Part shown: positions 1 to 10,835 of the stretch, one piece after another
How positions within the stretch are numbered: the first letter of the stretch is position 1
Layout of the letters: every line of letters starts with the position of its first letter
Origin: Notamacropus eugenii
Lineage: Eukaryota > Chordata > Mammalia > Diprotodontia > Macropodidae
Length of the DNA: 64,000 nucleotides
Assembly (NCBI RefSeq): GCF_028372415.1
Contig: NC_092877.1
Coordinates: forward strand, 216,097,116 to 216,161,115
Reading direction: 5' to 3'
Translations under genes and position numbers: made by a program
Notes under the pieces: model-generated
Told to the model about the DNA's origin: nothing
Database searches by the model: none
What the model saw: the letters and a program-made list of their open reading frames with translations, nothing else

Positions 1-90
1 TAGATAGTGAGATCAACAAACCGAAGTGACACCTTTCAGGGCAGTGAACATTAGTTCAGATTATTACAGGTATGCTTTCTAGGTACCAGA

Positions 91-180
91 CTGTGAGTGT
101 GTGTGTGTGTATGTGTGTGCAAGTGCGCATGCCTGTGCAGCACGCACATGCCCACCCACCCCCACACACATACACAAAAT
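91..180. repeat. (TG)n / (CA)n microsatellite
   Basis: An alternating TG run with a few interruptions (91-120) is followed by purine-pyrimidine alternation and a CA-rich end. It is a simple repeat with Z-DNA-prone composition. The small frames through it have no coding value. Confidence 0.9.
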
Positions 181-389
181 GCTTACTTTCAACCTTTACA
201 AGCTAAGCAAAACAGATTAATGTTTTCCTCTTGGAATTTATTGGCATATGAAATTGTTTTAAAACTTTTCATTCTCTAGGAATAATTATCTGCTGCATAT
301 TTATAGTCATTAGTGAAATCACCCTAATTTATCTTTATCACTTCCAATTCAACAAAAATTTGAGCATATACTGTGTAGGAGAGAAATTA

Positions 390-432
390 CAATTCTTGGA
401 ATCATGAAGACCTGGTTTCAAGTCCACCCTTT
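390..432 (+). mobile_element. SINE head fragment
   Basis: The stretch contains gaagacctggtttcaagtcc, which resembles the tRNA-derived B-box region of marsupial SINEs in sense orientation. It is only about 40 bp, so this is tentative. Confidence 0.4.
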
Positions 433-433
433 A

Positions 434-498
434 ACATAATAGCTAACATTTATGTAATTCTTTAAGATTTGCAAAATGATTTACAAGTACATTACCCA
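434..498 (-). mobile_element. MIR-class SINE fragment
   Basis: agctaacatttatgt followed by ctttaagatttgcaaa matches the antisense 3' portion of marsupial MIR3-like elements. Confidence 0.5.
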
Positions 499-549
499 AA
501 AGTCTTGATATATTTTATGCTGTGAAAGAATAATAAATGCTAATAACCA

Positions 550-800
550 GTAACATTTAGATAGCACTTGCTATGTTTCAGATACTGTGATAAGAGCTTT
601 GCAATAATTATCTCATTTGATCCTCACAACACTGGGAGGTAGGTGCTATTATTATCCTCATTTTACAGATGAGGAAACTAAGGCAAACAGAGGTTAGATG
701 ACTTGCCTACAATCACACACCTGCTGCCTGAGGTCATATTTTGACTTAGTTCTTCCTGACTCCAGGTCCAAAACTCTATCCACTATGACACCTGGCTGCC
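550..800 (-). mobile_element. MIR / CORE-SINE, near full length
   Basis: Read antisense, the expected order is present: a tail-type start (aacatttagatagcactt), the CORE (tctcatttgatcctcac, then attttacagatgaggaaac), the region before the head (gatgacttgcctac, tcacacacctg), and the tRNA-like head complement ending at ctggctgcc. About 250 bp, which is close to full MIR length. Confidence 0.85.
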
Positions 801-1655
801 TATGACACCTAGCTGACACATAATTACTGTATGAACACGAAAAAAGGCATTTACTTCTCCAGCACCCCAGAGAGTTCTTTAAAACTCTGAGTTACAGATG
901 AGTTGCCCATCTGTGGAGCTGCCACATTCAGAGTTCCTCATACATATTCAGACTTCCTCTTCCCTTCCCCCAAGTTCTTGCTCTAAATGTTGTCATCATT
1001 TCAGGAGCTGTCCACTATCCGAGGTACTTTGGTGTATGACTAGAGTTGCTTCATGATTCCTGAGTCAAAGTAAATTCACAGTGGTGCCTGATAAAACTCC
1101 TACAACTGCTTGCCTCTTTATGTTTACCTCTTAATTTGTACTGTAAATTTTAAACAACAAATAAACAAACCTTTCACCTTGAACAATACAAAGCTTTGGG
1201 ATAAAGCCTTTGTACAATAGTTACAATCTTTCTGATGATTCCTTGAGGCAAAATCAACTCAGGATGTTCTGACAAAATGCCAAATTAGCTGACCCCGATT
1301 CAGAGAAAAAAAACCCGAAGTGCATGGTGTTATGTAGCCAACACAACTTCATTTTTGACCTTTCAAGAGGCTGTTTCGGAATCATTTAGAGCTCTATTAT
1401 ATCATCTGAGGCTTTGCCTTCTCCCTATGCTCTCACCATGTCTTTGCTTACATGTATGAAGAGACAACAGTTTAGAGAATCTTGTCAAGTTATTTATCCT
1501 GTGCAACAGATGTTGGCCCATAATATGCAATTATCTTTAGGGGAAGTCATTTTCTTGAACATTGTTTGGCAAGGTGATCATGACAGTATGTTTGCTATTT
1601 TGTTTTGTTTGTCTGTTCATATTGGATATAGAATGAAAACAATTTAGCGGAGAAC
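801..1655. other. no recognisable feature
   Basis: Unique-looking AT-rich sequence. I see no supported gene or repeat family here. Confidence 0.5.
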
Positions 1656-1815
1656 TGAGAGTCCTGCTGAATTTGGAAATCATTGACCCTGAGTCCAAGT
1701 CCTAGTTTTTCCACTTACTTCCTCTGGACCTCAATTTCCTCATCATAAAATTAAGAGCTTAGAATAGTTCACCTCTAAGATCTTTAGTATCCCTAGATAT
1801 ATGATCCTATGAATT
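1656..1815 (+). mobile_element. MIR3-like SINE
   Basis: A diverged sense copy: gagtccaagtcctag (B-box region), ctggacctcaatttcctc (CORE), then the CR1/L3-like tail cacctctaagatc and atgatcctatga. Confidence 0.75.
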
Positions 1816-2384
1816 TCTTTATTTACTCTCTAAGGGAAAACTAAGTCATTTTTCCTCTAGTTAACACTTACGGTTAACAGAAAAGCAGAAGATATTCTTG
1901 AGTACTGAATTACTTGTAATAAATTAAATCAGTGTGATGCTTCTGTACTGAACTGATTGGCAACCAATCCAGGGAAAGCCAACCACTGAGTGGGAAGAGT
2001 GAGTGGGGAGTATCTTCTCTCTTTTTCGAGCATGTGGCCTGAGACTCTATTATTTCTCCTGTCGACTCCCAGCAGGAAGGGGATAGAGTATAGGCCCAGC
2101 ATGACGGTAAGTGTCCCAATTCAATACCTGCTATACCTACTTAAAGAAATAACTGGAATATTTAAGAAAATTCTTATCATTAAAAAATCTATCATTAATT
2201 TTAACTCCTAAAATTAGTAACTGAAAAATATAGGCTTTTCAAAGTAAATTTTAAATGTTTTTGAAGCTGATTGCATCTTATGAAATGTAAAGAAGCTTTA
2301 ATACTTTTAATAGTACAGTCTCAGTTTAAAAAATTTTTAATGTATTTTAATGCTGTGTGTGCTGCCTTGTTATCGATGTTGAGA
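1816..2384. other. no recognisable feature
   Basis: AT-rich sequence with overlapping short open frames on both strands. None has supporting coding features. Confidence 0.5.
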
Positions 2385-2700
2385 GTCAATCAACACTCAT
2401 TTAATAAGCACCTACTATGTGCCAGGCACTGTGCTCACCAGCTGGGATACACATAAAACAAGTAAAACAATACCCCCTCTCAAAGAACCTGTATTCTGCT
2501 AGGGGAGATGATAAGACCACATGTAAGAGGATATAGAAAAAATATTAAGAAAATAAATATACAATAGACTAGGCAGGAAAAATATTATCAGTTTGGGGAA
2601 TCAAGAAAGGATTCATGGAGAATGTTGTGCTTGTAGGTCCTTAAGGAAGAAAGGAATTCTCAGAGATGGAGGGAAGGAGGAAATGCATTCCAGGTATTAT
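2385..2700 (-). mobile_element. L2 LINE 3' end
   Basis: Antisense L2 terminus: aataagcacctactatg and gccaggcactgtgct are followed by diverged 3' UTR/ORF2 sequence, including atgcattccaggtat near 2685. Confidence 0.7.
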
Positions 2701-2764
2701 TGAAAGTATTTGAGACAACTGCACACCTATGAGGACACATCATTAACATCGATATCTATTTTCT

Positions 2765-5116
2765 CATTTATTATTTATTTTAATTCCTTTTTTATTTTTA
2801 AACTTAGAGTTCCAAATTCTCCCCCTCACTCCCACCCCTCTCCTACCCATGAAGAAGGCAAGCAAAATTATATTGAGTATACATGTAAAATCATTGAAAA
2901 CATTTCCTTATTAGCAACATATTGTTGGATTCTGGTTTCTATCCATTCTGCCTTTGCACTGTTTTGTGGGTGAACTCATCCCATTCATACTGACATTAAT
3001 GATTATTAACTGTGTTTTTCCCTCTTTCGTATTTTCTATTTACTCTCCTCTTTTTATTCTCTCCCTTTTTTAAAAGTTTGTTTTGATTCTGACCACTGCC
3101 TCCCTTACTCTGTCCTCCATTTTTTTATGTCCTCCCACCCCATACCTCTTATCACTTTCTTTTCCCAGTACCCTATTGAAATAATACAGATTTCTATATG
3201 CAACTGAATTTGTGTATATATTTTTCCTTTTTGAACCAATTCTTGTAAAAAGTGAGCATTGCCCATCACCCCGACATTTTTCCCTCCCCTATAAAAGCAC
3301 TTCCTTGCATACCTCTTTTATGTGAGGAAATTTTCCTGATTCTACCTTTGTTTTCTTTTTCTCTTCTTTCTCAACAGTTTAACTTTGTCAAGTCCCTTAT
3401 GATTACTCTTCTATGTTTAGTGTTTTTTTTTTTTTTTAATATTTCTCTTGAGTCTTATGTTGGAATGTCAAATTTTTTGTTCAGCTCTGGTCTTTTCATC
3501 AGGAATGCTTGAAAATCCTCTATTTCATTATTTTCTTCCCTTGAAGGATTATACTCAGTTTCACTGGTTAGGTTATTCTTGGGTGTAATCCCAGCTTTTT
3601 TGCCTTCCAGAATATCATATTCTAAACCCTCTGCTTTTTTCACGTGAAGGCTGCCAAATCTTGTGTGATCCTGGCTACGGCTCCACAATATTTGAATGGT
3701 TTCTTTCTGGCTACTTGCAATATTTTCTCCTTGGGAGCTCTGGAATTTGACTATAATATTACAGGAGTTTTCATTTTAGTATTTCCTTTTGGAAGTGATT
3801 GGTAGTTCTTTTGATTTCTACTTTACCCTCTGTATTAAGATATGAGGGCAGTTTTCCTTGATATTTTTTTAATATGATTTCTGGGTTCCTTTTTGTTTTT
3901 TAATCATAGCTCTCAGGCAGCCCGATAATTCTGACATTATCTCTCCTCAATCTATTTGTTTAGGTCAGTTGTTTTTTTCTGATGAGATAGTCCACATTTT
4001 CTTTTATTTTTTTTCTTTGACATTGTTTTATTGTATCTTGATGTCTCATAATGTCATTAGCTTCTACTTGCCCAAGTATAATTTTTAAGGAATGATTTTT
4101 TCATTGAGCTTTTTTTACCTCTTTTTCCATTTGACCACTTTTGCTTTTAAAATTATATTCTTTAGTATTATTTGTATCTCTTTTACCAAGCTGTTAATTC
4201 TCTTTTTACAATTTTCTTGCATTATTTTCATTTCTTTGACCAATTTTATCATTGCCAGGGTTATCTCATTAACTCTTGTAGGAGCTCTTGTTGGAATTCA
4301 GTCCAATTAGCATTTTCCTCCAGGCTTTCCTTGTAGTTGTTTTCACATTGTTGCCTTCTTCTAAATTTACATTTTTGTCTTCCTTGCCACCATAGTAGCT
4401 TTTTTACGGTCAATGTTGTTTACTCTTTTTTTCCAGTCTATTTCTTAACTTTGAACTTCATGTTAAAGCTGGGCTCTGCTCACCTAGGGGTTGGGAGGCA
4501 CTGTAGCAAGCTTCAGGCTTTTTTGTGCTGTTATTTCTAGACCTGGTTATGTGAGTCTACGAGTTTTCAGTGCTTTTAAGGTAGTATGATCTGGGAGAGG
4601 TGTGGCCACCTCTCCTGGTCTGCACTCTGGTCTTTAAGCAGGAAAGGCCCTGCTCTTCTGTAGGCACAATTGCTAGTATTCTTTTTAGCCCTGAAACTGT
4701 GACCAGGTACCCTTCTCCTTTGGGACCAGCACTAGAGCTCCTCTCCACTCTGAACTGCAACCCAGAAATGTATATGGACAGTAGTATTGCCAATCAGTGC
4801 CAGAAGTTTCTAGTGCCAGCAAAGTGTCTGGTGTAATCTCTTTCTGATCAGTTGTCTGACCTTACTGTCTCTGGACTGAGAGCTTCCAAACTTGCTGTCA
4901 CTGCTGAGCTGCTTCCTAAGCCACTGTGTGACTCTGACCCTGGTACCACAGACTTTTCCTTCTGACCTTCTAAGCTGCCTTAGATTAGAAAAATAGTACT
5001 CTGATCTTTTGTTTGCTCTGTTGCTCTAAAACTTGTTTGAGGAGTTATTTCAAAGTCGTTTGGAGGGTTCAACTAGGTTGCTACCTATACTCTGCCATCT
5101 TGGCTCTGCCCCCAGC
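2765..5116 (-). mobile_element. near-complete HAL1-like (ORF1-only) L1 relative
   Basis: Antisense element of about 2.35 kb. Its 5' end is at the high coordinate, where ccatcttggctctgcccc (complement ggggcagagccaagatgg) is the classic L1 start. Below it come a GC-richer 5' UTR (about 4450-5116), a coiled-coil ORF1 region (about 3450-4450), an AT/CT-rich 3' region, and a 3' terminus of marsupial L1 type (2765-2930). I see no ORF2/reverse-transcriptase sequence between ORF1 and the 3' end, which is the HAL1 arrangement. An internally deleted L1 is the alternative. Stops and frameshifts disrupt ORF1. No target-site duplication was evident. Confidence 0.65.
3455..3688 (-). pseudogene. ORF1 C-terminal remnant of the HAL1-like element
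   Basis: A 77-codon frame reading antisense. It includes the segments GITPKNN and EDFQAFLMKRPEL, which fit the C-terminal part of L1/HAL1 ORF1 (the RNA-binding chaperone of the L1 particle). The rest of ORF1 upstream is broken, so this is a dead piece and not a gene. Confidence 0.55.
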
Positions 5117-5585
5117 AACTTATATTTGTTTAAAGTTGGCCAAGACTTCCCATGCATTTTTTCATCTGCTTTAATAGTCCCCCATTTCCATATTTGTATT
5201 AAAACAGAACATACTTTCAGTATTGAAACCCACAACACAATAATGAAGGTCCATTCTCTTTGGTTGTTTCCATTTTTCTTTTAATCTGAATGCCCAGTTA
5301 TGAGAATAGATCTTGAATTCATAGTATTTCTTAATATTGCTTTGTCATCCTAAGCATTTGTGTTTCCTCTGATATTTCTTCGTTCCTACCTACCTTTCTC
5401 ATTCATATGTTTCTTTTAGTTCCAGCTTTCTGCTATACATCATGCCACTTTTCTTCTATAAGAATGGTCAAATGTTGCATTCTATTTAGCCATCAAAATG
5501 GAATACCCAAATCAAGGTGTTTGTAGATATGGTGTGCTTTGTTCTTTTTTATGGGAGGCAACATAGAACAATGGGAATAGTACTA
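5117..5585. other. no recognisable feature
   Basis: AT-rich DNA beyond the 5' end of the HAL1-like element. I cannot assign it to a family. Confidence 0.45.
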
Positions 5586-5805
5586 AATTTTGAAAATTGG
5601 ATTTGGATTCAAAGAACCTTGGTTCAAATTCTGGTTCTGCCATAATGCTGTTTGTGTTATTATTATTGTTATTTAGTATTACTGTTATTATTATATTAAA
5701 TAACCTACTTAATCTTTGGGCCTCAGTTCATCTGTAAAATTATAAGGGGATGAATTAATTATTTATAGGGTGCTTCTCAGTTTTAAATCTGTGACCTGCC
5801 CAGAG
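5586..5805 (+). mobile_element. MIR3-like SINE split by a (TTA)n tract
   Basis: ccttggttcaaattctgg (B-box region) and tctgccataatgctg are followed by an ATT-rich expansion at 5655-5700. The CORE then resumes with tttgggcctcagttcatc and the diverged tail. Confidence 0.7.
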
Positions 5806-6625
5806 AACTTTAAACTAGTTTTGCAACTATATACTTCTGTGGTCTTTAGACCCTGACTCTTGGTATGAATTCTTGGTATTTCATACTCTTAGTATGGAAC
5901 TTCATTTTTAAATTATTATTTAATATGTTTGAAAATTTCCTAACAAATTAATTCTAAAAAAATTCTAAAAAACTCTGCATAAACTTTAGTGGTCTTCAAG
6001 TCCATGAAGTAAATCACTATGCTATGTGTCAGTGAAGTGATCATATAATCTCAGCACTCAGTGACTAGCAGCTCCTTATCAAGGCAGATCAATTATCCTT
6101 CTACCAAAAATACCAGCCATTTTTGTAAGAAAGCACAACTTTATGTTGAATCAAAATAATCTCCTTAAAAATTCTACCTACTTAATTCTTGGTTCTCCCC
6201 CTCTAAAATTGTGATTAAAAATTTTTAAATCTCTTCTAGTGGCATCTCTTAAAATTCATAAAGGTAGTGATCATTTTCTAGTTTGTAGTCTTTTCTCCTC
6301 TATGCTAAAATCCCCATGGTCCTTAATAATTTTTCATATGACCCCTATTTTTCAAATCCCTTACCATTCCAGTTGTGCTCTCACATTGACATTTTCTGGT
6401 TTGTTACTACCTCTTTCCTCTAAGTCAAATGCAGAATGTTAAAACTGCTCTGACCAGTACAGAGATCAATGAGATGATTATTTGCCTTTTAATGACAAAG
6501 AAACACATAATATCATTAATATGGCAAATATCACAGAAATAGCAAAGCAACAAATATATGAGAAGGTGTACATTGTAGCGTAGTGGAAAGAACATTGAAC
6601 AAATTTCTGATAGGACTAAAGACAG
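5806..6625. other. no recognisable feature
   Basis: AT-rich and unassigned. No coding feature is supported. Confidence 0.45.
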
Positions 6626-6832
6626 CTAGTTGGTACAAAGGATAGAACCCTAGGCCTGGAACCTGGACATTGGAATTCAAATGTGGCCTCAAATACTAGT
6701 TATGTTACCATGGGCAAGTCACTTACCTCTGACCAGGTTCCTCAACTGTAAAATGGGAATAAAAATAATAGCACCTACATCTAGCATAGTGCCTGGGATA
6801 TAGGAGGTACTTAATAAATGCCTGTTTCCCAT
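6626..6832 (+). mobile_element. MIR / CORE-SINE
   Basis: A well preserved sense copy with ccatgggcaagtcactta, aactgtaaaatgggaat, atagtgcctgggatat and tacttaataaatgcctg. It ends exactly where the CCTT tract begins. Confidence 0.85.
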
Positions 6833-7139
6833 TCATTCTTCCTTCTTTCCTTCCTTCCTTCCTTCTTTCCTTCTTTCTTTCCTCCCTCCTTTCCTTCCTC
6901 CCTCATTCCTTTCCTTCTTTTCTTCCTTCCCCTCTCCCTTTCTTCCTTTCTTCCTTTCTCCCTTGCTTCCTTCCCCTCTCCCTTCCTTCCTTCCTTCCTT
7001 CCTTCCTTCCTTCCTTCCTTCCTTCCTTCCTTCCTTCCTTCCTTCCTTTCTCCCTTGCTTCCTTCCCCTCTCCCTTTCTTCCTTCCTTCCTTTCTCCCTT
7101 GCTTCCTTCCTCCCTCCCTCCTTCTCTCCTTTTCCTCCC
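6833..7139. repeat. (CCTT)n polypyrimidine tract, about 300 bp
   Basis: Almost pure pyrimidine on the plus strand. The longest pure CCTT run (about 17 units) covers 6981-7048. Interrupting blocks (tttctcccttgcttcc and similar) recur near 6955, 7048 and 7092, so the array has a higher-order repeat of about 92 and 45 bp. The open frames of both strands here are compositional. Confidence 0.95.
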
Positions 7140-7197
7140 CCACTAGACAATCCTAATCCTAGTTCTGTGATCTTGGATGAGTCATTTAATAGTAAGT

Positions 7198-7430
7198 GTA
7201 GACATTTAACAAGCACCTTAACTTTCACAGCATTGTCTGCACAATCTTCTCACAAAAACCTCATGAGGTAGGGACTACATGCTTATTATTCCCATTTTTT
7301 CAGATAAACTGAGGCTTATTGAAGGTTAAGTGATGAATAAGTAAACAGGTAAGCAGAGAAATAGAATTTACACTTCCTGACTACAGATTTGTGCTATATA
7401 TTATAGCATGTGGCCTTTCAGATTTCTTAC
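7198..7430 (-). mobile_element. MIR SINE
   Basis: Antisense CORE: acaaaaacctcatgagg, then cagataaactgaggctt and gaaggttaagtgatg. The head complement is weak. Confidence 0.7.
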
Positions 7431-7534
7431 CTATAAACTGGATTAAACAGTATCTTCCCTCAATCCTACTCCCACTTTCCCACAGACTTATACAGAGTAT
7501 TAAGGGTGATCCTGTATTTAGCAATTTTAATGTT

Positions 7535-7710
7535 TTCATAACACTTTAAATTATCTCATTTGATTCTTATAATAACTCTATGCAGTAGGTGTTATCATCT
7601 CCATTTTACAAGAAGAAAACTGAGTTTCAGAGAACTGAAGTGACCTGCCCAGAGCTGTGTGGCTAACAGTATCTGAGGCAGGGCTTGTACCTCAGCCCTC
7701 CCTACCCATT
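7535..7710 (-). mobile_element. MIR SINE
   Basis: Antisense CORE: aattatctcatttgattc, ctccattttacaagaag, gaagtgacctgcccag and a diverged head complement. Confidence 0.75.
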
Positions 7711-7879
7711 GCAGTTGAATGATGAAGCCCCACCATCGGCAGAGAAGGTCACACCAACATTCTAATTGGAATCTAAGGGACCTTTTCTGGTCTACAAACT
7801 TCTCCCTATGTACCCTTTCCTTTCTATGGGGCTTGTAACAATTTCTGTGATACTGTGTTACCACTGACTAGCTCCAAGT

Positions 7880-8312
7880 TTCCTTTCCACTGTGATTTCA
7901 CACTTCCTCCCTCACACATGCTACTCTGTCTCCCAACTCTCACTATGCCATAGTCTCCTTCTATACATTCATTCAGGTCTTTCCCCCATACCTGAAATGC
8001 ATTTTCTTGTCATTCACACTTTTTCCTTCTTTCAGGCTCGTTGGGTGCCATTTTCATAGTGAAGTCTTCATCTCTGATCTCCATCCCCTCACATTTCCCT
8101 GGAAATTTTTCTCTGTCTCTCTTGTTTGTTGGCATCGCATTGTGTCTTGTAAATATGTACATCTGTGTGCATGTCTTTCCTGCACACGCAAGAATTTAAA
8201 TTCCTTGAGAACAGGAGCTAGAGCATTTTTCATTTTTGTATCCCCAGAAACTGGCTCAGGAGCTAGTCCATGGGAACCCATTATTAAATATTTGTTGAAT
8301 TGAATTGCATTG
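7880..8312 (+). mobile_element. L2 LINE 3' end
   Basis: Sense L2 ORF2 tail and 3' UTR: catacctgaaatgcatt, gtgaagtcttcatctctg, aattccttgagaacagg, tgtatccccagaaactg and aaatatttgttgaattga at the terminus. Confidence 0.8.
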
Positions 8313-8554
8313 AATGAAAGCTGTTTGTAAATTGTCAGTAGCTGCACAAATATATTGAAGTTCAGAGAGGAATTATAAGCTAGTTCCCTTTGGAAGGGAC
8401 AACTGAAATGTATGCCTGCACAGAAATCTGCCAAGGTTTGTTTGTTTCTTGTTTAAATCACACTTGGGATTTCATTGTTGTAGGAAGGCCCCAGTGAGGA
8501 ACTTTTCAATGCAAATCAGAACCTTCTCTGCTATTTATAAACTGAGAGCATTGC

Positions 8555-8672
8555 CTGGGGCACTGAAGGAGTTAAGTAATTTACTCAAGGTCACTGAGCC
8601 AGTAATGTGTCTGAGGCAGGAATTTCTGACTTTGTGGCCAGCCCTCTATCCTATCTCCAGGTGGCCTTTCAC
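8555..8672 (-). mobile_element. MIR-class SINE fragment
   Basis: Antisense: gagttaagtaatttactc, aaggtcactgagccagta, tctgaggcaggaatt and ccctctatcctatct. Confidence 0.7.
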
Positions 8673-8942
8673 ATCCTGATGATAAAATATGTATACATGA
8701 GCAGTTACACATAGGCAATTTCAATAAAATGTGCACCCGTTAGTAACTAGTGTTTCTTTGTCATGGAAATTGTCACATTAGCGTAGCAGACAAGCCAGAA
8801 TCTTTCTTACTTTTATTGGGGGAGGGCCCACTTCCCCATCCTTTTATGAGGGGAAAGAGTAAAGAAGGCAGGAGGTATAAGCATAATATGCTGATGCAAA
8901 CATAGTAGAGGAGAAAAAACTAACTTTCCCAGAATTCTGTGA

Positions 8943-9374
8943 GCCAAAGGTGCATGGCAGAAAGCATTTTGCAAGGGTATCTGGGAGGGGAAAAAAAGGG
9001 TTGCTGGGAAAAGAACCACAAAGCTAGAAAAAGAAGACCTTCCATGTTTTTGGCCAGCTTGGGGACAGATAGGCCCTGCTAAGGATGGTGCCATGCAGCT
9101 GTTGGATTCCAGGTGGCAACATCAGCACCAGGGGCAAACAGCAGCAGCAGCAGCAGCAGCCGCAGCAGCAGCTGAGACAGATAGCAGCTCCTGGAACAGC
9201 AGCAGTGAAGAGCAGGTAGGCCAGAAAATAGAGGCACAGGACCTAGACTTGCCATAGGAGCAGTCACAGGGCACTGAGGTGGATGGCCCTTCTCCACTGA
9301 GTGATACAGATTTGATCCTGACCACTGCACTGGGGCTCAAGCCCCATGTATGACAGCAACAGTTTTAAAATAAA
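8943..9374 (+). pseudogene. retropseudogene or terminal-exon candidate with polyalanine run
   Basis: I do not recognise the family. One plus-strand frame stays open from 8943 (after TGA at 8940-8942) to a TAG at 9255-9257, about 104 codons. It continues in the same frame for 31 codons to TGA at 9351-9353. An AATAAA polyadenylation hexamer follows at 9369-9374. An internal ATG is at 9093. The peptide has a Lys/Arg-rich start (GKKRVAGKRTTKLEKED), a Trp/Pro middle, a His/Gln patch, twelve alanines from the CAG array, then a Ser/Glu-rich stretch. No introns are evident and no poly(A) tail follows. The local GC content is higher than the surroundings. It could be a decayed retrocopy, a last exon read past a sequence difference, or chance. 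Confidence 0.35.
9139..9171. repeat. (CAG)n trinucleotide repeat
   Basis: Seven CAG, one CCG, then three CAG. In the open frame described above it reads GCA/GCC and gives polyalanine. Confidence 0.95.
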
Positions 9375-9539
9375 TGCATTTATTTTCAAAATGTTTATTG
9401 GTTGGTTGCAGTTTTACTGACCCAAGTGCCCTTAGAATTAAGTAAATTCACATTCTGAAAGGGATGGAGCAAGAACCTTTGGGTGGAGGCAAGAATTGAG
9501 CCTTATGGGACAACTAATAATTGATGTTTCCTTAATTCA

Positions 9540-10200
9540 GTTCAACTCGGTTCAACAAGTATTTCCTAAGCACTCGGTGTATACCAGGTTGTATAGCTAG
9601 GCACTGGAAATAGAATAGTAAAAACTAAATTGCTTCTACCCTCAAGGATCTTACGTTCTACTTGGGGGGGGAGGGGAGGGAGGCATACAACATCTAAATA
9701 AATAAATAATGACATGTACAGAATAAATAAGAACTGGAGGAATAAGAGAAGGCCTCTTGGAGTAGTTGGTATTTGAGATGGGCCTTCAGTGGAGGGTTCT
9801 AGGAAGCTGAGGGAAGGAGAGAGGGAGTGCATTCCAGACCTGGGGATTGCAAAGGCACATAGGCAAGACTTGGAATGATATGTACAAGCAGTTATAAAAA
9901 CAATGATTGTGGTTAATATGCAAACAGTCTGGAAAAATAGCCTAGATCTAGATTGTAGATTCTAAACAGAGAAGTTAAGAGATAACAGGTAGCCACTGCA
10001 GCTTTTTGGGTGTCTCTGTGGGTGGTGACCTGTGTTACCATAAATTTCAGACATGGTCTGACCTGTGCTTTGAGAATATCAATTTGGCTATGTTGTTTGG
10101 CAATGAATGAGGGAGGGGAGAGCCTAAATGCCAAGAGGATAATTAGTAGTTAATGTGGACATCCGAGTAAGAGGTGCAAGCTGTGTGATGAGAGAGAAAA
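9540..10200 (-). mobile_element. L2 LINE, module A
   Basis: Antisense L2 starting at its 3' end: ttcaacaagtatttcct, tcaaggatcttacgttc, atttgagatgggccttc, gcattccagacctgggga, then acatggtctgacctgtg, matching the run upward into the L2 ORF2 C-terminal region. It contains a short G/GA-rich patch at 9663-9683. Confidence 0.75.
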
Positions 10201-10269
10201 GCTGCAATGTTAAATCATTGGATTAGAGGCAAAGAAGACACAGTCATGACAAACAGTAGCTGGTAGAAG

Positions 10270-10605
10270 TTTCAATGTGGAAGGTGATATTTAAGCTGAG
10301 TTTTGAATAAAACAAGGGATTCTAAAGTAGGATTGTGAAAAGTAAGTGAAACCCAGACATTTGAAGGGGTATGGGGGGGGACCATCAATGAAAAGATATA
10401 GAGATGAGAAATGGAAGGTCCTCTTTGAGAAATAGCAAGAAAGCCAATCTAGCTGGACCACAGATAATAGGAAGGAGAGTAATGTACAAAGAGGTTGGAA
10501 AGGAAATTTGAGGAAAGATAATGAAGGAATTTATGAACCAAAGAGAAGAGATTACATTGGGTTCTCAAGACATTAGGAAACCAGTGAGGTTTATTGAATG
10601 AGACA
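10270..10605 (-). mobile_element. L2 LINE, module B
   Basis: Returns to the same L2 region as the middle of module A: gtgatatttaagctgag, agcaagaaagccaatctag (the antisense motif for 'agcaaggaggccagtgt'), then gaaaccagtgaggttta. Confidence 0.6.
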
Positions 10606-10619
10606 ATGAGGTGGGCATC

Positions 10620-10835
10620 AGAGTAGATACTCCTATAGCACTTGAGCTAAGCCTTAAGAAAACTGGGAATTTAAGAGGCAGAGGTCTGGAGGAAGTATGT
10701 TCTTCCTCCACACCCCTTTCTCTTTACAGGGGAAGAGCCTTTGCAAAGGGAGGGAGAAAAGAGATGGAATGTTGTCTAGAAGGACCAACAAATACTTGAG
10801 TTTGGCTGGAACGGATGCAGTTTAGAGTTGCTGGG
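10620..10835 (-). mobile_element. L2 LINE, module C
   Basis: A third pass through the same L2 stretch: cttgagctaagccttaag, gaagagcctttgcaaagg and gagtttggctggaac, same orientation as A and B. Confidence 0.5.

Noticed and set aside
5117-5290. Extension of the HAL1-like element or another LINE
   Set aside because: The L1-type 5' terminus lies at about 5116 and the adjoining sequence did not match any family I know.
6811-7271. Open frames of 102-131 codons on both strands
   Set aside because: They translate CCTT/AAGG repeats into Phe/Leu/Pro/Ser or Glu/Gly/Arg/Lys strings. Microsatellite composition explains them.
8054-8434. 126-codon minus-strand frame
   Set aside because: It runs antisense over a sense L2 3' end. 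No protein motif is seen.
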